A stretch of DNA of 64,000 nt from Photobacterium angustum (GTDB lineage: Bacteria; Pseudomonadota; Gammaproteobacteria; Enterobacterales; Vibrionaceae): positions 62,001 to 126,000 of the forward strand of contig NZ_PYOM01000015.1 in assembly GCF_003026365.1 (NCBI RefSeq), given 5' to 3'. Made by a program: the position numbers and the translations under genes. Each line of letters begins with the position of its first letter. The first letter of the stretch is position 1. This document shows positions 9,592 to 19,390 of this stretch, piece after piece. Below the pieces are notes generated by a model. The model was not told where the DNA came from. It did no database searches and saw only the letters and a list, made by a program, of their open reading frames with translations.

Positions 9592-10929
9592 TTGACTGCG
9601 TTACAACAAGCCGTTGAACGATTAATTGCTAAATTAGAGCAAGCATCTGCAACAACCCAGCGTATTTTGGTTAAATTAGAACTATCAAAACATATTGACC
9701 TGATTGATTGGATGGATACACAAGCTTTGTATCCTAAATTCTATTGGCAATCGCGTAATTGCCGAGAAGAGGTTGTCGCGCTAGGCCAAATAAAAACATT
9801 TACTGATCCTAAAGCCGCTGAGAAAGTGATTTCTAATGAGCAGAGAGTGTGGGGCGGGCGATCTTTTGATGGAAGAACAGAGCGAAATAAACGTTGTCTC
9901 TCTTCCTTTTTCTTTTTACCGCTGCTTGAATTAAGCCGTCTGGATAATGAATGGCATATTGCTGTTAATGTCGGTGAAGATCGTGCACGTATTGTAACGG
10001 CATTACAACAATTGATGTTTGATACATCGTTGATCAGTGGTATTCACAGTAAAATTTTAAATCGCAGTAATACGCCGGATTTTTCGGGTTGGTCAAATAT
10101 GCTGACACGAGCATTAGATAAGATTGAACATAAAGAATTTGAAAAAGTAGTGCTTGCTCGACGAACAACGTTGCAGCTAGATAAACCCGTATCACCCGCC
10201 CAATTACTGAAAGCTAGCTGTGCCAATAACAGCAATAGTTTTCACTTTTTACTGGCGCTGGATGAAAAGCATGGTTTTGTGGGCTCAACGCCAGAACGTT
10301 TATTTCAACGCCATGAACATGCCATTCAGACAGAAGCGTTAGCGGGTACGATTGGTCGTGGTAAAGATGATGTTGAAGATCAGCAATTAGCACAATGGCT
10401 ATTATCTGATAATAAAAATCGCTATGAAAATCGTTTAGTGGTTGATGATATTGTTAATCGATTAGTGCCATGTAGCCAATCGATGAATGTGTCTCAAACC
10501 CCTGAGTTGGTTCAACTCCGTAAAGTCCAGCACTTAAAGCGAAGTATTGATGCTGAATTAAATAGTGGCGTCTTTAGTGCGGATTTATTAGATAACTTAC
10601 AACCAACGGCTGCGATTGCTGGATTACCTCGTGATCCAGCTCTTCATTTTATAGCTGAAAACGAACCTTTTTCTCGCGGTTGGTATAGTGGTGCAGTAGG
10701 TTATATTAGCCAGCAGCATAGTGAGTTTTGTGTAGCTATTCGTAGTGCATTAATCATGGAAGGTGAAGTTCATTTATTTGCAGGAGCAGGTATTGTACCG
10801 GGCTCAGTTGCAGAAAGTGAATGGAAAGAGCTTGATCGAAAAACATCAACACTCTGTAGTTTATTTGAGCAAGAGACGGATAGCTCGTTAGCTGCTGAAT
10901 TGGAGTATAAAAGCGCATCATGCAATTAA
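9592..10929 (+). CDS. menF: Menaquinone-specific isochorismate synthase MenF
   Basis: MenF converts chorismate to isochorismate, the first step of menaquinone synthesis. The chorismate-binding core is clear: FEKVVLARR, FVGSTPERLF, ALAGTIGRG, QHLKRSIDAEL, TAAIAGLPRDPA and the terminal FAGAGIVPGSVAESEWKELDRK. I prefer a TTG start at 9592, with GAGG five bases upstream, because the product then begins like E. coli MenF. An ATG at 9553 would add 13 residues, but its AGGG touches the start codon. The gene overlaps menD by 10 bases. Confidence 0.92.
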   Translation: MTALQQAVERLIAKLEQASATTQRILVKLELSKHIDLIDWMDTQALYPKFYWQSRNCREEVVALGQIKTFTDPKAAEKVISNEQRVWGGRSFDGRTERNKRCLSSFFFLPLLELSRLDNEWHIAVNVGEDRARIVTALQQLMFDTSLISGIHSKILNRSNTPDFSGWSNMLTRALDKIEHKEFEKVVLARRTTLQLDKPVSPAQLLKASCANNSNSFHFLLALDEKHGFVGSTPERLFQRHEHAIQTEALAGTIGRGKDDVEDQQLAQWLLSDNKNRYENRLVVDDIVNRLVPCSQSMNVSQTPELVQLRKVQHLKRSIDAELNSGVFSADLLDNLQPTAAIAGLPRDPALHFIAENEPFSRGWYSGAVGYISQQHSEFCVAIRSALIMEGEVHLFAGAGIVPGSVAESEWKELDRKTSTLCSLFEQETDSSLAAELEYKSASCN

Positions 10930-12647
10930 CCTTATCGAATAGTCTTGCTTATAGGGCTGCATTAAATAGTTGTTGGGCCGAACTGATACTTGAAGAATTA
11001 GTTCGACAAGGTGTTCAGCATGTTTGTATTGCACCAGGATCTCGTTCAACACCATTGACGTTAGCGGCAGCAAAACAGCCCAAACTGACTATTCACACTC
11101 ACTTTGATGAACGTGGTTTAGGCTTTCTCGCATTAGGTTTAGCCAAAGCATCGCAGACCCCCGTCGCGGTGATTGTGACATCAGGCACAGCGGTCGCTAA
11201 TTTATTACCTGCTGTTGCTGAATCTGGGCTAACAAAAGAAAAGTTAGTGCTGTTAACCTCAGATCGTCCTGTTGAATTACTACAATGTGGCGCGAATCAA
11301 GCCATACGTCAGCATGGTATTTTTTCACAGCATGTAACAGACTTTGTTGATCTACCAGCTCCTACACTTGATATCTCTCCTAATTGGTTATTAGGTGTTG
11401 TTGATGAGTTGATGCATCAGCAACAGTTACGCGGCGGTGCCATCCATTTAAATTGCCATTACCCTGAGCCGCTATATGGTGAAGCGGTAGATTTTTCGAC
11501 CTATCTAGCGCCAGTTAAAAAGTGGCAGGCAACCGTCTTACCGTATTGCCAACATCAACAAGCCACGAGTGCTGATATCGTTATTGATTCATCGAAATGG
11601 CAGCAGTTGCGCGACAAAAAAGGCTTAATCGTTGCGGGTAAGTTAGCGACCAATGAACTTGCTGATGTGAAAGCGTTAGCTGCCCGATTAGGCTGGCCGT
11701 TATTGGTTGATCCTCAAGCTGGAGGCTCCAGCGAATATGCGGGGTTTGATGGTTGGTTACAAAATCCAGCCTGTGCTGAAGTTTTGTCTCAAGCACAAGT
11801 GTTACTTCAATTTAGTGCACGGATTGTTTCTAAACGTTTATTACAGTTTATTGGGGATCAGCCGTGGGATGATTATTGGTTAATCGATCCACAACAAGGA
11901 CGTTTAGACCCTCATAATCATTCTGGCTCTCGTATCCAAGCGAATGTGAGTACGTGGATCTGTGCAGCGCTTCTTAATGAAAAAACATCATCACATAGTG
12001 GATGGGCATTACCTTTAGTGGGCGCGTCTAAGCGTTATCGTGAAATAGCGAAGCGGCATTGTGACGATTTATCTGAAATGTCATTAGCGACATTATTGAG
12101 AGATTGGCTAGCACCAGATTCTGAGTTGTTTCTCGGTAATAGCATGATTGTTCGACTGCTAGATATGTTTGGTGATTTACCAACAACAGCGACATTTACC
12201 AACCGTGGTGCATCAGGTATTGATGGATTAATAGCAACAGCAGCTGGTGTGCAACGCGCTAGAAAAGCACCATTAGTGATGCTGTTAGGCGATACGTCAT
12301 TTTTATACGATCTCAATTCTCTCGCATTAATAAAACAAACCGCATTACCTATGGTCGTGGTTGTTACGAATAATGATGGTGGCGGTATTTTTGATATGTT
12401 ACCAGTACCAGAGCAGCAAAAAGATGATTTTTATCGTATGCCTCATGGTTTTGAATTTAGCCATGCTGCTGCCATGTTTGAATTGAATTATCAAAGCCCA
12501 ACAACAGTCGCTGAAGCACAAACTGCGGTGGTGAATGCACAACAAGTTAACCAGACAACGATCCTCGAAATTAAAACGCCGGCTGGAGAAGCTGGGCAGA
12601 TGTTAAAAGAGATCTTTTCTGAGGTAAAACGTGCGTCTTTACTCTGA
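10920..12647 (+). CDS. menD: 2-succinyl-5-enolpyruvyl-6-hydroxy-3-cyclohexene-1-carboxylate synthase MenD
   Basis: This 575-residue thiamine diphosphate enzyme adds a succinyl semialdehyde unit from 2-oxoglutarate to isochorismate. Visible signatures are CIAPGSRSTPLTLAA near the N-terminus with the downstream DERGLGF glutamate, and the cofactor-binding GDTSFLYDLNSL...VVVVTNNDGGGIFDMLP in the C-terminal third. Its length matches the family. It overlaps both menF and menH, so the operon is tightly coupled. Confidence 0.96.
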   Translation: MQLTLSNSLAYRAALNSCWAELILEELVRQGVQHVCIAPGSRSTPLTLAAAKQPKLTIHTHFDERGLGFLALGLAKASQTPVAVIVTSGTAVANLLPAVAESGLTKEKLVLLTSDRPVELLQCGANQAIRQHGIFSQHVTDFVDLPAPTLDISPNWLLGVVDELMHQQQLRGGAIHLNCHYPEPLYGEAVDFSTYLAPVKKWQATVLPYCQHQQATSADIVIDSSKWQQLRDKKGLIVAGKLATNELADVKALAARLGWPLLVDPQAGGSSEYAGFDGWLQNPACAEVLSQAQVLLQFSARIVSKRLLQFIGDQPWDDYWLIDPQQGRLDPHNHSGSRIQANVSTWICAALLNEKTSSHSGWALPLVGASKRYREIAKRHCDDLSEMSLATLLRDWLAPDSELFLGNSMIVRLLDMFGDLPTTATFTNRGASGIDGLIATAAGVQRARKAPLVMLLGDTSFLYDLNSLALIKQTALPMVVVVTNNDGGGIFDMLPVPEQQKDDFYRMPHGFEFSHAAAMFELNYQSPTTVAEAQTAVVNAQQVNQTTILEIKTPAGEAGQMLKEIFSEVKRASLL

Positions 12648-13440
12648 AGTATTTGGAAAACGCCCGCAAGCAAGCCAACCTGTGATTGTTTTTCTTCATG
12701 GGTTATTGGGCTCAGGGCGGGATTGGCGATTAATTACTTCAGCACTAATGCATCACTATTGTTGTGTAACTATTGATTTGCCTGGGCATGGCTTTAGTGC
12801 GTCAGTATCTATGCCAATAGATGATTCTGATATTGGCTTCAAGCAGAGTTATCAGGCGATACTCAAAACGTTGGAACATCGTGGTATTCAACGTTTTGTG
12901 CTGGTGGGGTATTCGTTAGGTGCGCGACTTGCTATGTATCTGGCAACGCAATTAGAGAATGAGGGTACCACTAAGCGTCAGCCAAGGTTGCAAGGTGTCT
13001 TTTTAGAAGGTGGTCATTTTGGATTACCGCTTGCAGATCGTGCGGCACGTCTTGATAATGATGAAGCATGGACTGCACGTTTTTCTCAACAATCTCTTAT
13101 TTCAGTGCTGAATGATTGGTATCAACAAACTGTTTTTTCATCACTGAACCATGACCAAAGACAAAGCTTAGTCGCTAAACGTAGTGATAACCTTGGGCAA
13201 GGTGTCGCGAATATGTTGCTAGCAACGTCATTATCTAAACAGCCATTATTACTCACACCGCTACAAAACTTAAAATTACCTGTTCGTTATGTTTGTGGTG
13301 AATATGATGCGAAATTTCGTCAGATCGCTATGCAATCAGAGCTAAGCGTAGAAGTGATCCCTGATGCTGGGCATAATATTCATGTAGAACAACCACATGC
13401 ATTTACATCTGCCTTATCTGCTTTTATTCAAAAGTTGTAA
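12631..13440 (+). CDS. menH: SHCHC synthase MenH
   Basis: This 269-residue alpha/beta hydrolase eliminates pyruvate from the MenD product. Motifs are FLHGLLGSGRDW (oxyanion region), GYSLGAR with the catalytic serine, and GHNIHVEQP with the catalytic histidine. The start is GTG at 12631 with GAGG seven bases upstream, inside the end of menD. In the E. coli operon menB would follow, but here menC is next after an 89-base gap. Confidence 0.93.
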   Translation: MRLYSEVFGKRPQASQPVIVFLHGLLGSGRDWRLITSALMHHYCCVTIDLPGHGFSASVSMPIDDSDIGFKQSYQAILKTLEHRGIQRFVLVGYSLGARLAMYLATQLENEGTTKRQPRLQGVFLEGGHFGLPLADRAARLDNDEAWTARFSQQSLISVLNDWYQQTVFSSLNHDQRQSLVAKRSDNLGQGVANMLLATSLSKQPLLLTPLQNLKLPVRYVCGEYDAKFRQIAMQSELSVEVIPDAGHNIHVEQPHAFTSALSAFIQKL

Positions 13441-13529
13441 CGAGCCATTGTAATTAAAGTGATTTAATATGCCGTTAGACTAAGGTTTAGCGTGTTTTAT
13501 GCTCTGGTATTAATTAAAGGTTATCAAGA

Positions 13530-14504
13530 ATGCGCAGCGTTAAGTTATATCGATATCAGTTACCGATGGATTCTGGTGTTATTTTACGTGATCAACGTTT
13601 AGTAACGCGTGAAGGTTTGGTTGTCGAACTTATTCAAGGTGACAAAGTTGGTGTAGGTGAAATAGCGCCACTGCCTGAGTTTAGCAATGAAACGCTAGAG
13701 CAAGCGTTAGATCAAACAAAACAACTACTTGAACTTTGGGTTGAGGGCCAAGACATCCATATAAACGATGCTTATCCCTCTGTTGCCTTTGGTTTTAGTT
13801 GTGCAATGGCAGAGTTAGCGGGAGAGTTACCTCTTACTGCAAACTATGCGGTAGCACCATTATGCTCAGGTGATCCTGACGAGTTGATTGAACGTTTAAA
13901 TACCGAAAATGGTGATAAAGTCGCTAAAATTAAAGTCGGTATGTATGAAGCGGTACGTGATGGTATTGTCGCTAATATGTTTATTGAAGCGATCCCTGAG
14001 GTTCAGTTACGTTTAGATGCTAACCGTAAATGGACACCGCTTAAAGCACAGCAATTTGCTAAATATGTGAAACCTGAAAATCGGCAAGGGATCGCGTTTT
14101 TAGAAGAGCCTTGTATTGATCCTCAAGACAGCCTGATTTTTGCGGAGCAAACAGGTATTAATATTGCTTGGGATGAAACTGTCCGCGAGCCTCATTTTGA
14201 AGTAAAAGCACAACCAGGTGTTGCTGCAATTATTATCAAGCCCACACTAACTGGTAGCTTAGCCCGCTGTATCGAGCTGGTGGAACAAGCTCAAGCGGTA
14301 GGGTTAACGGCAGTGATTAGTTCAAGTTTAGAATCAAGCCTAGGATTAAATCAGTTAGCGCGTTTCGCCCAGTGGCAAACACCCAATGTTATTCCCGGTC
14401 TAGATACCATGCAGTTGTTTAAAGCACAATTGTTGACACCTTGGCCGGATAGTGAACTTCCAATGATCTCTTTAGCAGAATTAGACCTAGTATGGCAGAA
14501 ATAA
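13530..14504 (+). CDS. menC: o-Succinylbenzoate synthase MenC
   Basis: This 324-residue enolase-superfamily enzyme dehydrates SHCHC to o-succinylbenzoate. The catalytic KxK is in AKIKVGM at about residue 130. Metal ligands appear in LRLDANRKW and FLEEPC, and a later lysine is in [10 protein letters not shown]. The end overlaps menE by 13 bases. The 89-base gap before it, unlike the overlaps elsewhere in this operon, may hold an internal promoter. Confidence 0.94.
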   Translation: MRSVKLYRYQLPMDSGVILRDQRLVTREGLVVELIQGDKVGVGEIAPLPEFSNETLEQALDQTKQLLELWVEGQDIHINDAYPSVAFGFSCAMAELAGELPLTANYAVAPLCSGDPDELIERLNTENGDKVAKIKVGMYEAVRDGIVANMFIEAIPEVQLRLDANRKWTPLKAQQFAKYVKPENRQGIAFLEEPCIDPQDSLIFAEQTGINIAWDETVREPHFEVKAQPGVAAIIIKPTLTGSLARCIELVEQAQAVGLTAVISSSLESSLGLNQLARFAQWQTPNVIPGLDTMQLFKAQLLTPWPDSELPMISLAELDLVWQK

Positions 14505-15928
14505 AACACGATTTTCTAACATGGCCTTGGCAGCGATGGGCTGCAGTACGCCCATCAGATATAGCCATCTCTTTAGGTGATAAAGAGCATGATGCACAAA
14601 CGTACACGTGGGCTGATATATCTTCAAACGTTGATGATTATGCACAAGGCCTAGTTGAGCAGGGCGTTAAGCGTGATCAGCTTGTGGCCGTCATCGCTGA
14701 TAATTCGATTCAAGTGTTATGGTTGATGCTTGCTATTTTTCGAGTGGGTGCACGCTATGTAGGGCTTAATCCGAAGTTGTCTTCTTCTGAATTGCAGCAA
14801 CAGCTAGTGATACTCGATAATGATTATATTTGGTCGGATAGTGAACACGATTTAACAGCGCTAACTGGGCAAAATATTGTTCTACAACTACCTACTGTTG
14901 CACGTATGGTACCTGTGACATGGCAAGAGCATCGCCCAATGACACTGACATTAACATCAGGTTCATCGGGTGTACCTAAGGCGGTGGTTCATAATGCCGA
15001 GTCACATTTAGCCAGTGCTTCTGGCTTGCTGAGTCAAATGACATTCACAGCAGAAGATAGTTGGCTATTATCATTACCGTTATTCCACATTTCGGGTTTA
15101 GCGATTGTATGGCGCTGGTTATATCGCGGAGCATGTCTAGTCATTGTTGATAAAGAACAGCAGCAACAAGCATTGCATTGGGTGACTCACGCATCATTAG
15201 TACCAACGCAATTACAACGTTTACTCGATAGTATTGATAATACAGCAACACCATCATCTATGATGCTGAAACAAGTGCTATTAGGTGGTGCACATATCTC
15301 TGTTACTCTTACTGATAAAGCGCACAGTGCTGGTATTAGCTGTTGGTGTGGTTACGGCATGACGGAAATGGCATCAACAATATCAGCTAAACAAGCGAAT
15401 GATAGTAGTGGTGTCGGTAACGTATTACCGAATAGAGAATTACTTTTACGTGATGGTGAGATCTTAGTTCGAGGTAAAAGCTTGTGCTTGGGGTATTACC
15501 GTAACCATACTATTTTTTCTATTCTAGATAACCATGGTCACGATGGGGAATGGTTTGCAACCAAAGACATGGGTGAGTGGCACGATGATGAGCTATTTAT
15601 TCATGGTCGCGCAGATAACATGTTTATTTCTGGTGGAGAGAATATTCAACCAGAAGATATTGAAGCGGTACTGTTACAGTATCCAGAGATAGAGCAAGCT
15701 GTTGTTTTACCCATTGATGATTATGATTTTGGTCAACGACCTGTTGCCATTGTAAAAACAACTTGTCCGATGGATGCGGTATTTATTGATCATGTGATGA
15801 CTTATATGGCTGATAAAGTGGCAGCGTTTAAGCGCCCAATTCGTTATCTCGCATTACCTGATGGCGATATATATCAAGGGATAAAACTCTCTCGGACGAA
15901 ATTAGCCAACTGGTTATCTAAGCAATAA
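14492..15928 (+). CDS. menE: o-Succinylbenzoate-CoA ligase MenE
   Basis: This 478-residue ANL-superfamily adenylating enzyme activates o-succinylbenzoate with CoA. The ATP-binding [14 protein letters not shown] is at about residues 150-165, the A5 motif is GYGMTEMAS, and the hinge/core A8 motif is [20 protein letters not shown]. The C-terminal catalytic lysine region ([10 protein letters not shown]) is present. The gene ends the men operon and is followed by a strong terminator. Confidence 0.94.
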   Translation: MAEIKHDFLTWPWQRWAAVRPSDIAISLGDKEHDAQTYTWADISSNVDDYAQGLVEQGVKRDQLVAVIADNSIQVLWLMLAIFRVGARYVGLNPKLSSSELQQQLVILDNDYIWSDSEHDLTALTGQNIVLQLPTVARMVPVTWQEHRPMTLTLTSGSSGVPKAVVHNAESHLASASGLLSQMTFTAEDSWLLSLPLFHISGLAIVWRWLYRGACLVIVDKEQQQQALHWVTHASLVPTQLQRLLDSIDNTATPSSMMLKQVLLGGAHISVTLTDKAHSAGISCWCGYGMTEMASTISAKQANDSSGVGNVLPNRELLLRDGEILVRGKSLCLGYYRNHTIFSILDNHGHDGEWFATKDMGEWHDDELFIHGRADNMFISGGENIQPEDIEAVLLQYPEIEQAVVLPIDDYDFGQRPVAIVKTTCPMDAVFIDHVMTYMADKVAAFKRPIRYLALPDGDIYQGIKLSRTKLANWLSKQ

Positions 15929-15929
15929 T

Positions 15930-15966
15930 AAAAAGGCGAAGCTAATATATAAGCTTCGCCTTTTTA
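15930..15966. terminator. Bidirectional terminator after menE
   Basis: The stem AAAAGGCGAAGCT/AGCTTCGCCTTTT has A and T runs on both sides. It lies between convergent menE and the MFS-acyltransferase gene. Confidence 0.88.
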
Positions 15967-16002
15967 ATCTATTTGTTAGTTAAAATCTAACAAAGAAGAG
16001 TT

Positions 16003-17877
16003 CTATTTTCTATCGCCCCGTAATTGCGTCACTTGTTGATATAACAATTGGCTATTTGCCTCTTGGGAAGATAGACATTCCCCTGCGACGATAGTAACTT
16101 GTGACCAGAAACGTTTTGGCCATTTTAAAAATGCAACACCACCCTCTCGGCTAAAATAGCTTCCCCATAGCCCCTGCAGTGCCACAGGGATCACTGTGGC
16201 ATTAGAACGTTTAATGATTAAATCAATTCCACGCATAAATGGGGCTATTTCGCCATCAAAGGTGAGCTGCCCTTCTGGAAAGACACAAACTATATCGCCA
16301 TTATCTAAATGTTCTGACACTTTGGAAAAAGCATTACGAATAGATGTACGGTCATTCGCATCGACAGGAATTGCCTTACATGCTTTACAGAACGATTTGA
16401 CCAGGGGCAGGTTATATATATCACGGTCCATTAAAAAGCGGATAGGGCGTGGACAGCTGCCTGCTAACAATAAAGCATCCATGTAGCTGACATGATTACA
16501 GACAAGTAGCACGCTCCCTTGTTCCGGAATATTATTCAAATTCTGTTTTTTTACTCGATACATCGTATGGGTGATCATCCAAACCACAAAGCGCCAAAAA
16601 AAGTCAGGCGCTTGGAAGTAGATATAGACAACAACTAATGAATTCACCGCCGCTAAGATTAAGAAAAACTGTGGAATTGAAAGTTTTAAAACAGATAAGA
16701 AGACAATGGCTGAAATAGCACTGACGACCATAAATACAGCATTCCATATATTATTTGCTGCAATAATCTGTGCGCGTTCATCTTCTTTAGAGCGCTGCTG
16801 CATTAAGGCATAAAGCGGAACAATAAAAATACCGCCAGCAATCCCCAGTAAAAGCAATGACGCAAAGATTGGCCATAGACTTGGTGCCGTCATAAACGCC
16901 ATTAGGCTCTGAGTTTGCACTGTAGTTGCTGGAGCGAGAAAATATAAACCTGAACCAAATAACGTGATCCCTAAACTACCGATAGGAACTATTCCTGGAT
17001 CAATTCGGTGTTGAGATAAGCGATCACAACACAGTGAGCCAATAGCAATACCAATAGAAAATAGCATCAGTAAGAAAGAGACCGAAGCGGCATTACCACC
17101 TAGGCTGATTTTTGCATAATTAGGAAATTGTGTGAGATAGCAAGCACCTAAAAACCAAAACCAACTAATCCCTAAAATACATTGGAAAATCGTTTTATCT
17201 TGTCGTGCGATTGCCATGGTTGAACGAGTTTGTTTAATCGGCTGCCACTTGAAGGTTGTTTTCTTTACCGTAGGAGGCGCGCTCGGAATAGCAAGAGATG
17301 CGAGATAGCCTAATATCGCAAAAAAGATCACGGCTCCTGCAGCAATATAGTGAGCGTTATGGCTGTCGGCAATAAAACCTGCGAGCAATGTACCAAGTAA
17401 AATAGCTAAAAAGGTCCCTGTCTCAACCAAAGCGTTACCTGATATTAACTCTTCTGATTTTAAGTGCTGGGGAAGTAAGGCATATTTTGCAGGGCCGAAG
17501 AAGGCCGATTGCGTTCCCATTAAAAAGAGTAACACCAGCAGAGCAGAATAACTTTGATAAAAGAAGGCTATTGCAGCAAGGCTCATTATCACAATTTCTG
17601 CTAGTTTAACTCGGCGCATGATCATTGCTTTATCGTATTGATCGGCAATAACACCAGCAGAAGCTGAAAATAAAAAGAAAGGTAAAATAAATAGCCCAGC
17701 GGCAATATTAATCAGTAAATTTGCACTCAGTGGAAGGCTATCAACAGAAGCGTAAGCGATAAGGATTAATAATATATTTTTGTAAACATTATCATTAAAT
17801 GCCCCAAGTGCCTGCGTTAAAAAATACGGTAAGAAACGCCGCTTGGTTAGAAGACTCGATTGGGGCTTTGTGGTCAT
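16003..17877 (-). CDS. MFS (LplT-like) transporter fused to a PlsC-type acyltransferase
   Basis: This 624-residue protein has an N-terminal 12-segment MFS transporter resembling lysophospholipid flippase LplT (starting FLTQALGAFNDNVYKN), followed by a lysophospholipid acyltransferase domain at about residues 440-624. The acyltransferase motifs are NHVSYMD (HX4D) and VFPEGQLT. This suggests lysophospholipid import and re-acylation at the inner membrane. Related three-domain proteins also carry an AMP-binding acyl-ACP synthetase domain, which is absent here. A TetR-family gene lies 17 bases upstream in the same direction and probably shares its transcript. Confidence 0.85.
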   Translation of the reverse strand: MTTKPQSSLLTKRRFLPYFLTQALGAFNDNVYKNILLILIAYASVDSLPLSANLLINIAAGLFILPFFLFSASAGVIADQYDKAMIMRRVKLAEIVIMSLAAIAFFYQSYSALLVLLFLMGTQSAFFGPAKYALLPQHLKSEELISGNALVETGTFLAILLGTLLAGFIADSHNAHYIAAGAVIFFAILGYLASLAIPSAPPTVKKTTFKWQPIKQTRSTMAIARQDKTIFQCILGISWFWFLGACYLTQFPNYAKISLGGNAASVSFLLMLFSIGIAIGSLCCDRLSQHRIDPGIVPIGSLGITLFGSGLYFLAPATTVQTQSLMAFMTAPSLWPIFASLLLLGIAGGIFIVPLYALMQQRSKEDERAQIIAANNIWNAVFMVVSAISAIVFLSVLKLSIPQFFLILAAVNSLVVVYIYFQAPDFFWRFVVWMITHTMYRVKKQNLNNIPEQGSVLLVCNHVSYMDALLLAGSCPRPIRFLMDRDIYNLPLVKSFCKACKAIPVDANDRTSIRNAFSKVSEHLDNGDIVCVFPEGQLTFDGEIAPFMRGIDLIIKRSNATVIPVALQGLWGSYFSREGGVAFLKWPKRFWSQVTIVAGECLSSQEANSQLLYQQVTQLRGDRK

Positions 17878-17894
17878 TTACGCTATCTCTATTA

Positions 17895-18488
17895 CTATTT
17901 CCACTTATTTAGATAAGTATTTAAAAGATTATCAATAAGTGCTTTGCCGTCAACAGGCGTCGAGGTAAATAGCTTATCATCAACAGTCAGTAGTGTAATA
18001 CCGTGAACACCAGCCCAAATAACACGGCTTGTTTCCAGTACTTCTTTTTTAGACATGTTACTGCTAACTTGACCAATCAATGACTCCAACATACCCGTCA
18101 TGTTATTGATTCGATCTGATTGCCATTCTGGTAAATCTTCACCATTCATTGTGTGTTGGAAGATTAACTGCCAGCGGTATGGGTGGGCAATTGCAAAGTC
18201 GAGATAACAATAGGCAAGACTACGAAGTGCCTGCTCTGGATTGGTTGCCCCAGTTAAACACGTCTGTGCTTCTTGAGATAATTCATCAAGTGTTTGGGCA
18301 ACTGCGTGTAGTAACAGTAAATTATAGTTACCGAATACATTCACTAATGTACTTGGAACATAACCAATCATAGCGGCGACTTTACGTAAACTTAGCTCAT
18401 GGTGAGGGTGCTCATTGAGAAAGTTTTTTACCTGCTCCAGTGTCATGCTTACCAACTCTTCACGAGTATGGTCATTTCTTCTTGCCAT
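17895..18488 (-). CDS. TetR/AcrR-family transcriptional regulator
   Basis: This 197-residue repressor-type protein has an N-terminal helix-turn-helix (about residues 10-55, including LSLRKVAAMIGYVPSTLVNVFGN) and an all-helical C-terminal ligand domain with the WAGVHGITLL segment of the WHG-type TetR subgroup. It lies immediately upstream of the MFS-acyltransferase gene, so autoregulation and control of lipid recycling are likely. The ligand is unknown. Confidence 0.85.
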   Translation of the reverse strand: MARRNDHTREELVSMTLEQVKNFLNEHPHHELSLRKVAAMIGYVPSTLVNVFGNYNLLLLHAVAQTLDELSQEAQTCLTGATNPEQALRSLAYCYLDFAIAHPYRWQLIFQHTMNGEDLPEWQSDRINNMTGMLESLIGQVSSNMSKKEVLETSRVIWAGVHGITLLTVDDKLFTSTPVDGKALIDNLLNTYLNKWK

Positions 18489-18690
18489 GGATATTACTCT
18501 TTGATGTGTTTGCTTATCGTATTTTACAAAACTAACGTTTTTAATTATAGAACAATGTTCAATACTGTTATTGTTATCTAATTGAAACCATACTTATTAG
18601 GAGTTCGATGTCAGAAATAAATTGTTACAAATTTATTTCTAAAGGTCAGAAATGATATCTTGTCACAACAAAAATCACCAACACTAAACG

Positions 18691-19095
18691 CTATACAGTT
18701 TTATTTTTGGTGTTTTCTAAAGAAACTTGATCGTTTAACGTCCAAAAATCGATAAGAATACCTATTAGGAAGAAACCAAAGGTACAAAGATAAAGTATCC
18801 CAGTGATCCATTTACCCATGTACATACGGTGGACGCCAAACACGCCAAGGAAAGTAAGCAGTAGCCAAGCGATATTATAATCAATTTCACCACTAGCAAA
18901 ACGTAAGTCTGATTCTCTATTCATTGATGGGATTAAGAACAAGTCAATCAACCAGCCAATACCGAATAGACCTAAGGTTAAAAACCAAATAGTCCCTGTT
19001 ACAGGTTTGCCATAATAAAAGCGGTGAGCGCCCGTAAAGCCGAATATCCAGAGTAGATAACCAATGATTTTACTGTGCGTGTTATTATCTTGCAT
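18691..19095 (-). CDS. TM2 domain-containing membrane protein
   Basis: The product has two TM2-type units, each a pair of membrane segments joined by a short turn: GYLLWIFGFTGAHRFYYGK...GLFGIGWLIDLFLIP, then LLLTFLGVFGVHRMYMGKW...GFFLIGILIDFWTL. The repeated G-hydrophobic-HRxYxGK pattern is diagnostic. I chose the ATG at 19095, just ahead of the domain; an upstream in-frame ATG at 19197 would add 34 residues that lack family features. Function is unknown. Confidence 0.85.
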   Translation of the reverse strand: MQDNNTHSKIIGYLLWIFGFTGAHRFYYGKPVTGTIWFLTLGLFGIGWLIDLFLIPSMNRESDLRFASGEIDYNIAWLLLTFLGVFGVHRMYMGKWITGILYLCTFGFFLIGILIDFWTLNDQVSLENTKNKTV

Positions 19096-19390
19096 ATAAA
19101 TATCCATGTTAGTGTTGAAAATATCGTAAGATATAAACAACAAAGACTTAACGTTTGATTGCTTATAAAAGACCACTTTTGATGGAGAAAGTGCCATAAA
19201 ATGAAGAATATTTTTATAAGTCGTTTAAATAAAAAACAGTATACAAAAATATTTAGGTGCTGTATTTAAAAATGATGAAATTATCATCGCTAAATGTTAA
19301 AAAATGGTAACAATTTCGCGGCGGCTTTGAATTGACATTCTCCGTTATATGGCTACGATGCATACAGGACATGGATAAGGTACTTCAACA

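Noticed and set aside
16196..16486. 96-codon frame opposite the acyltransferase domain
   Set aside because: Antisense shadow of a well-supported gene; no family match or ribosome site.
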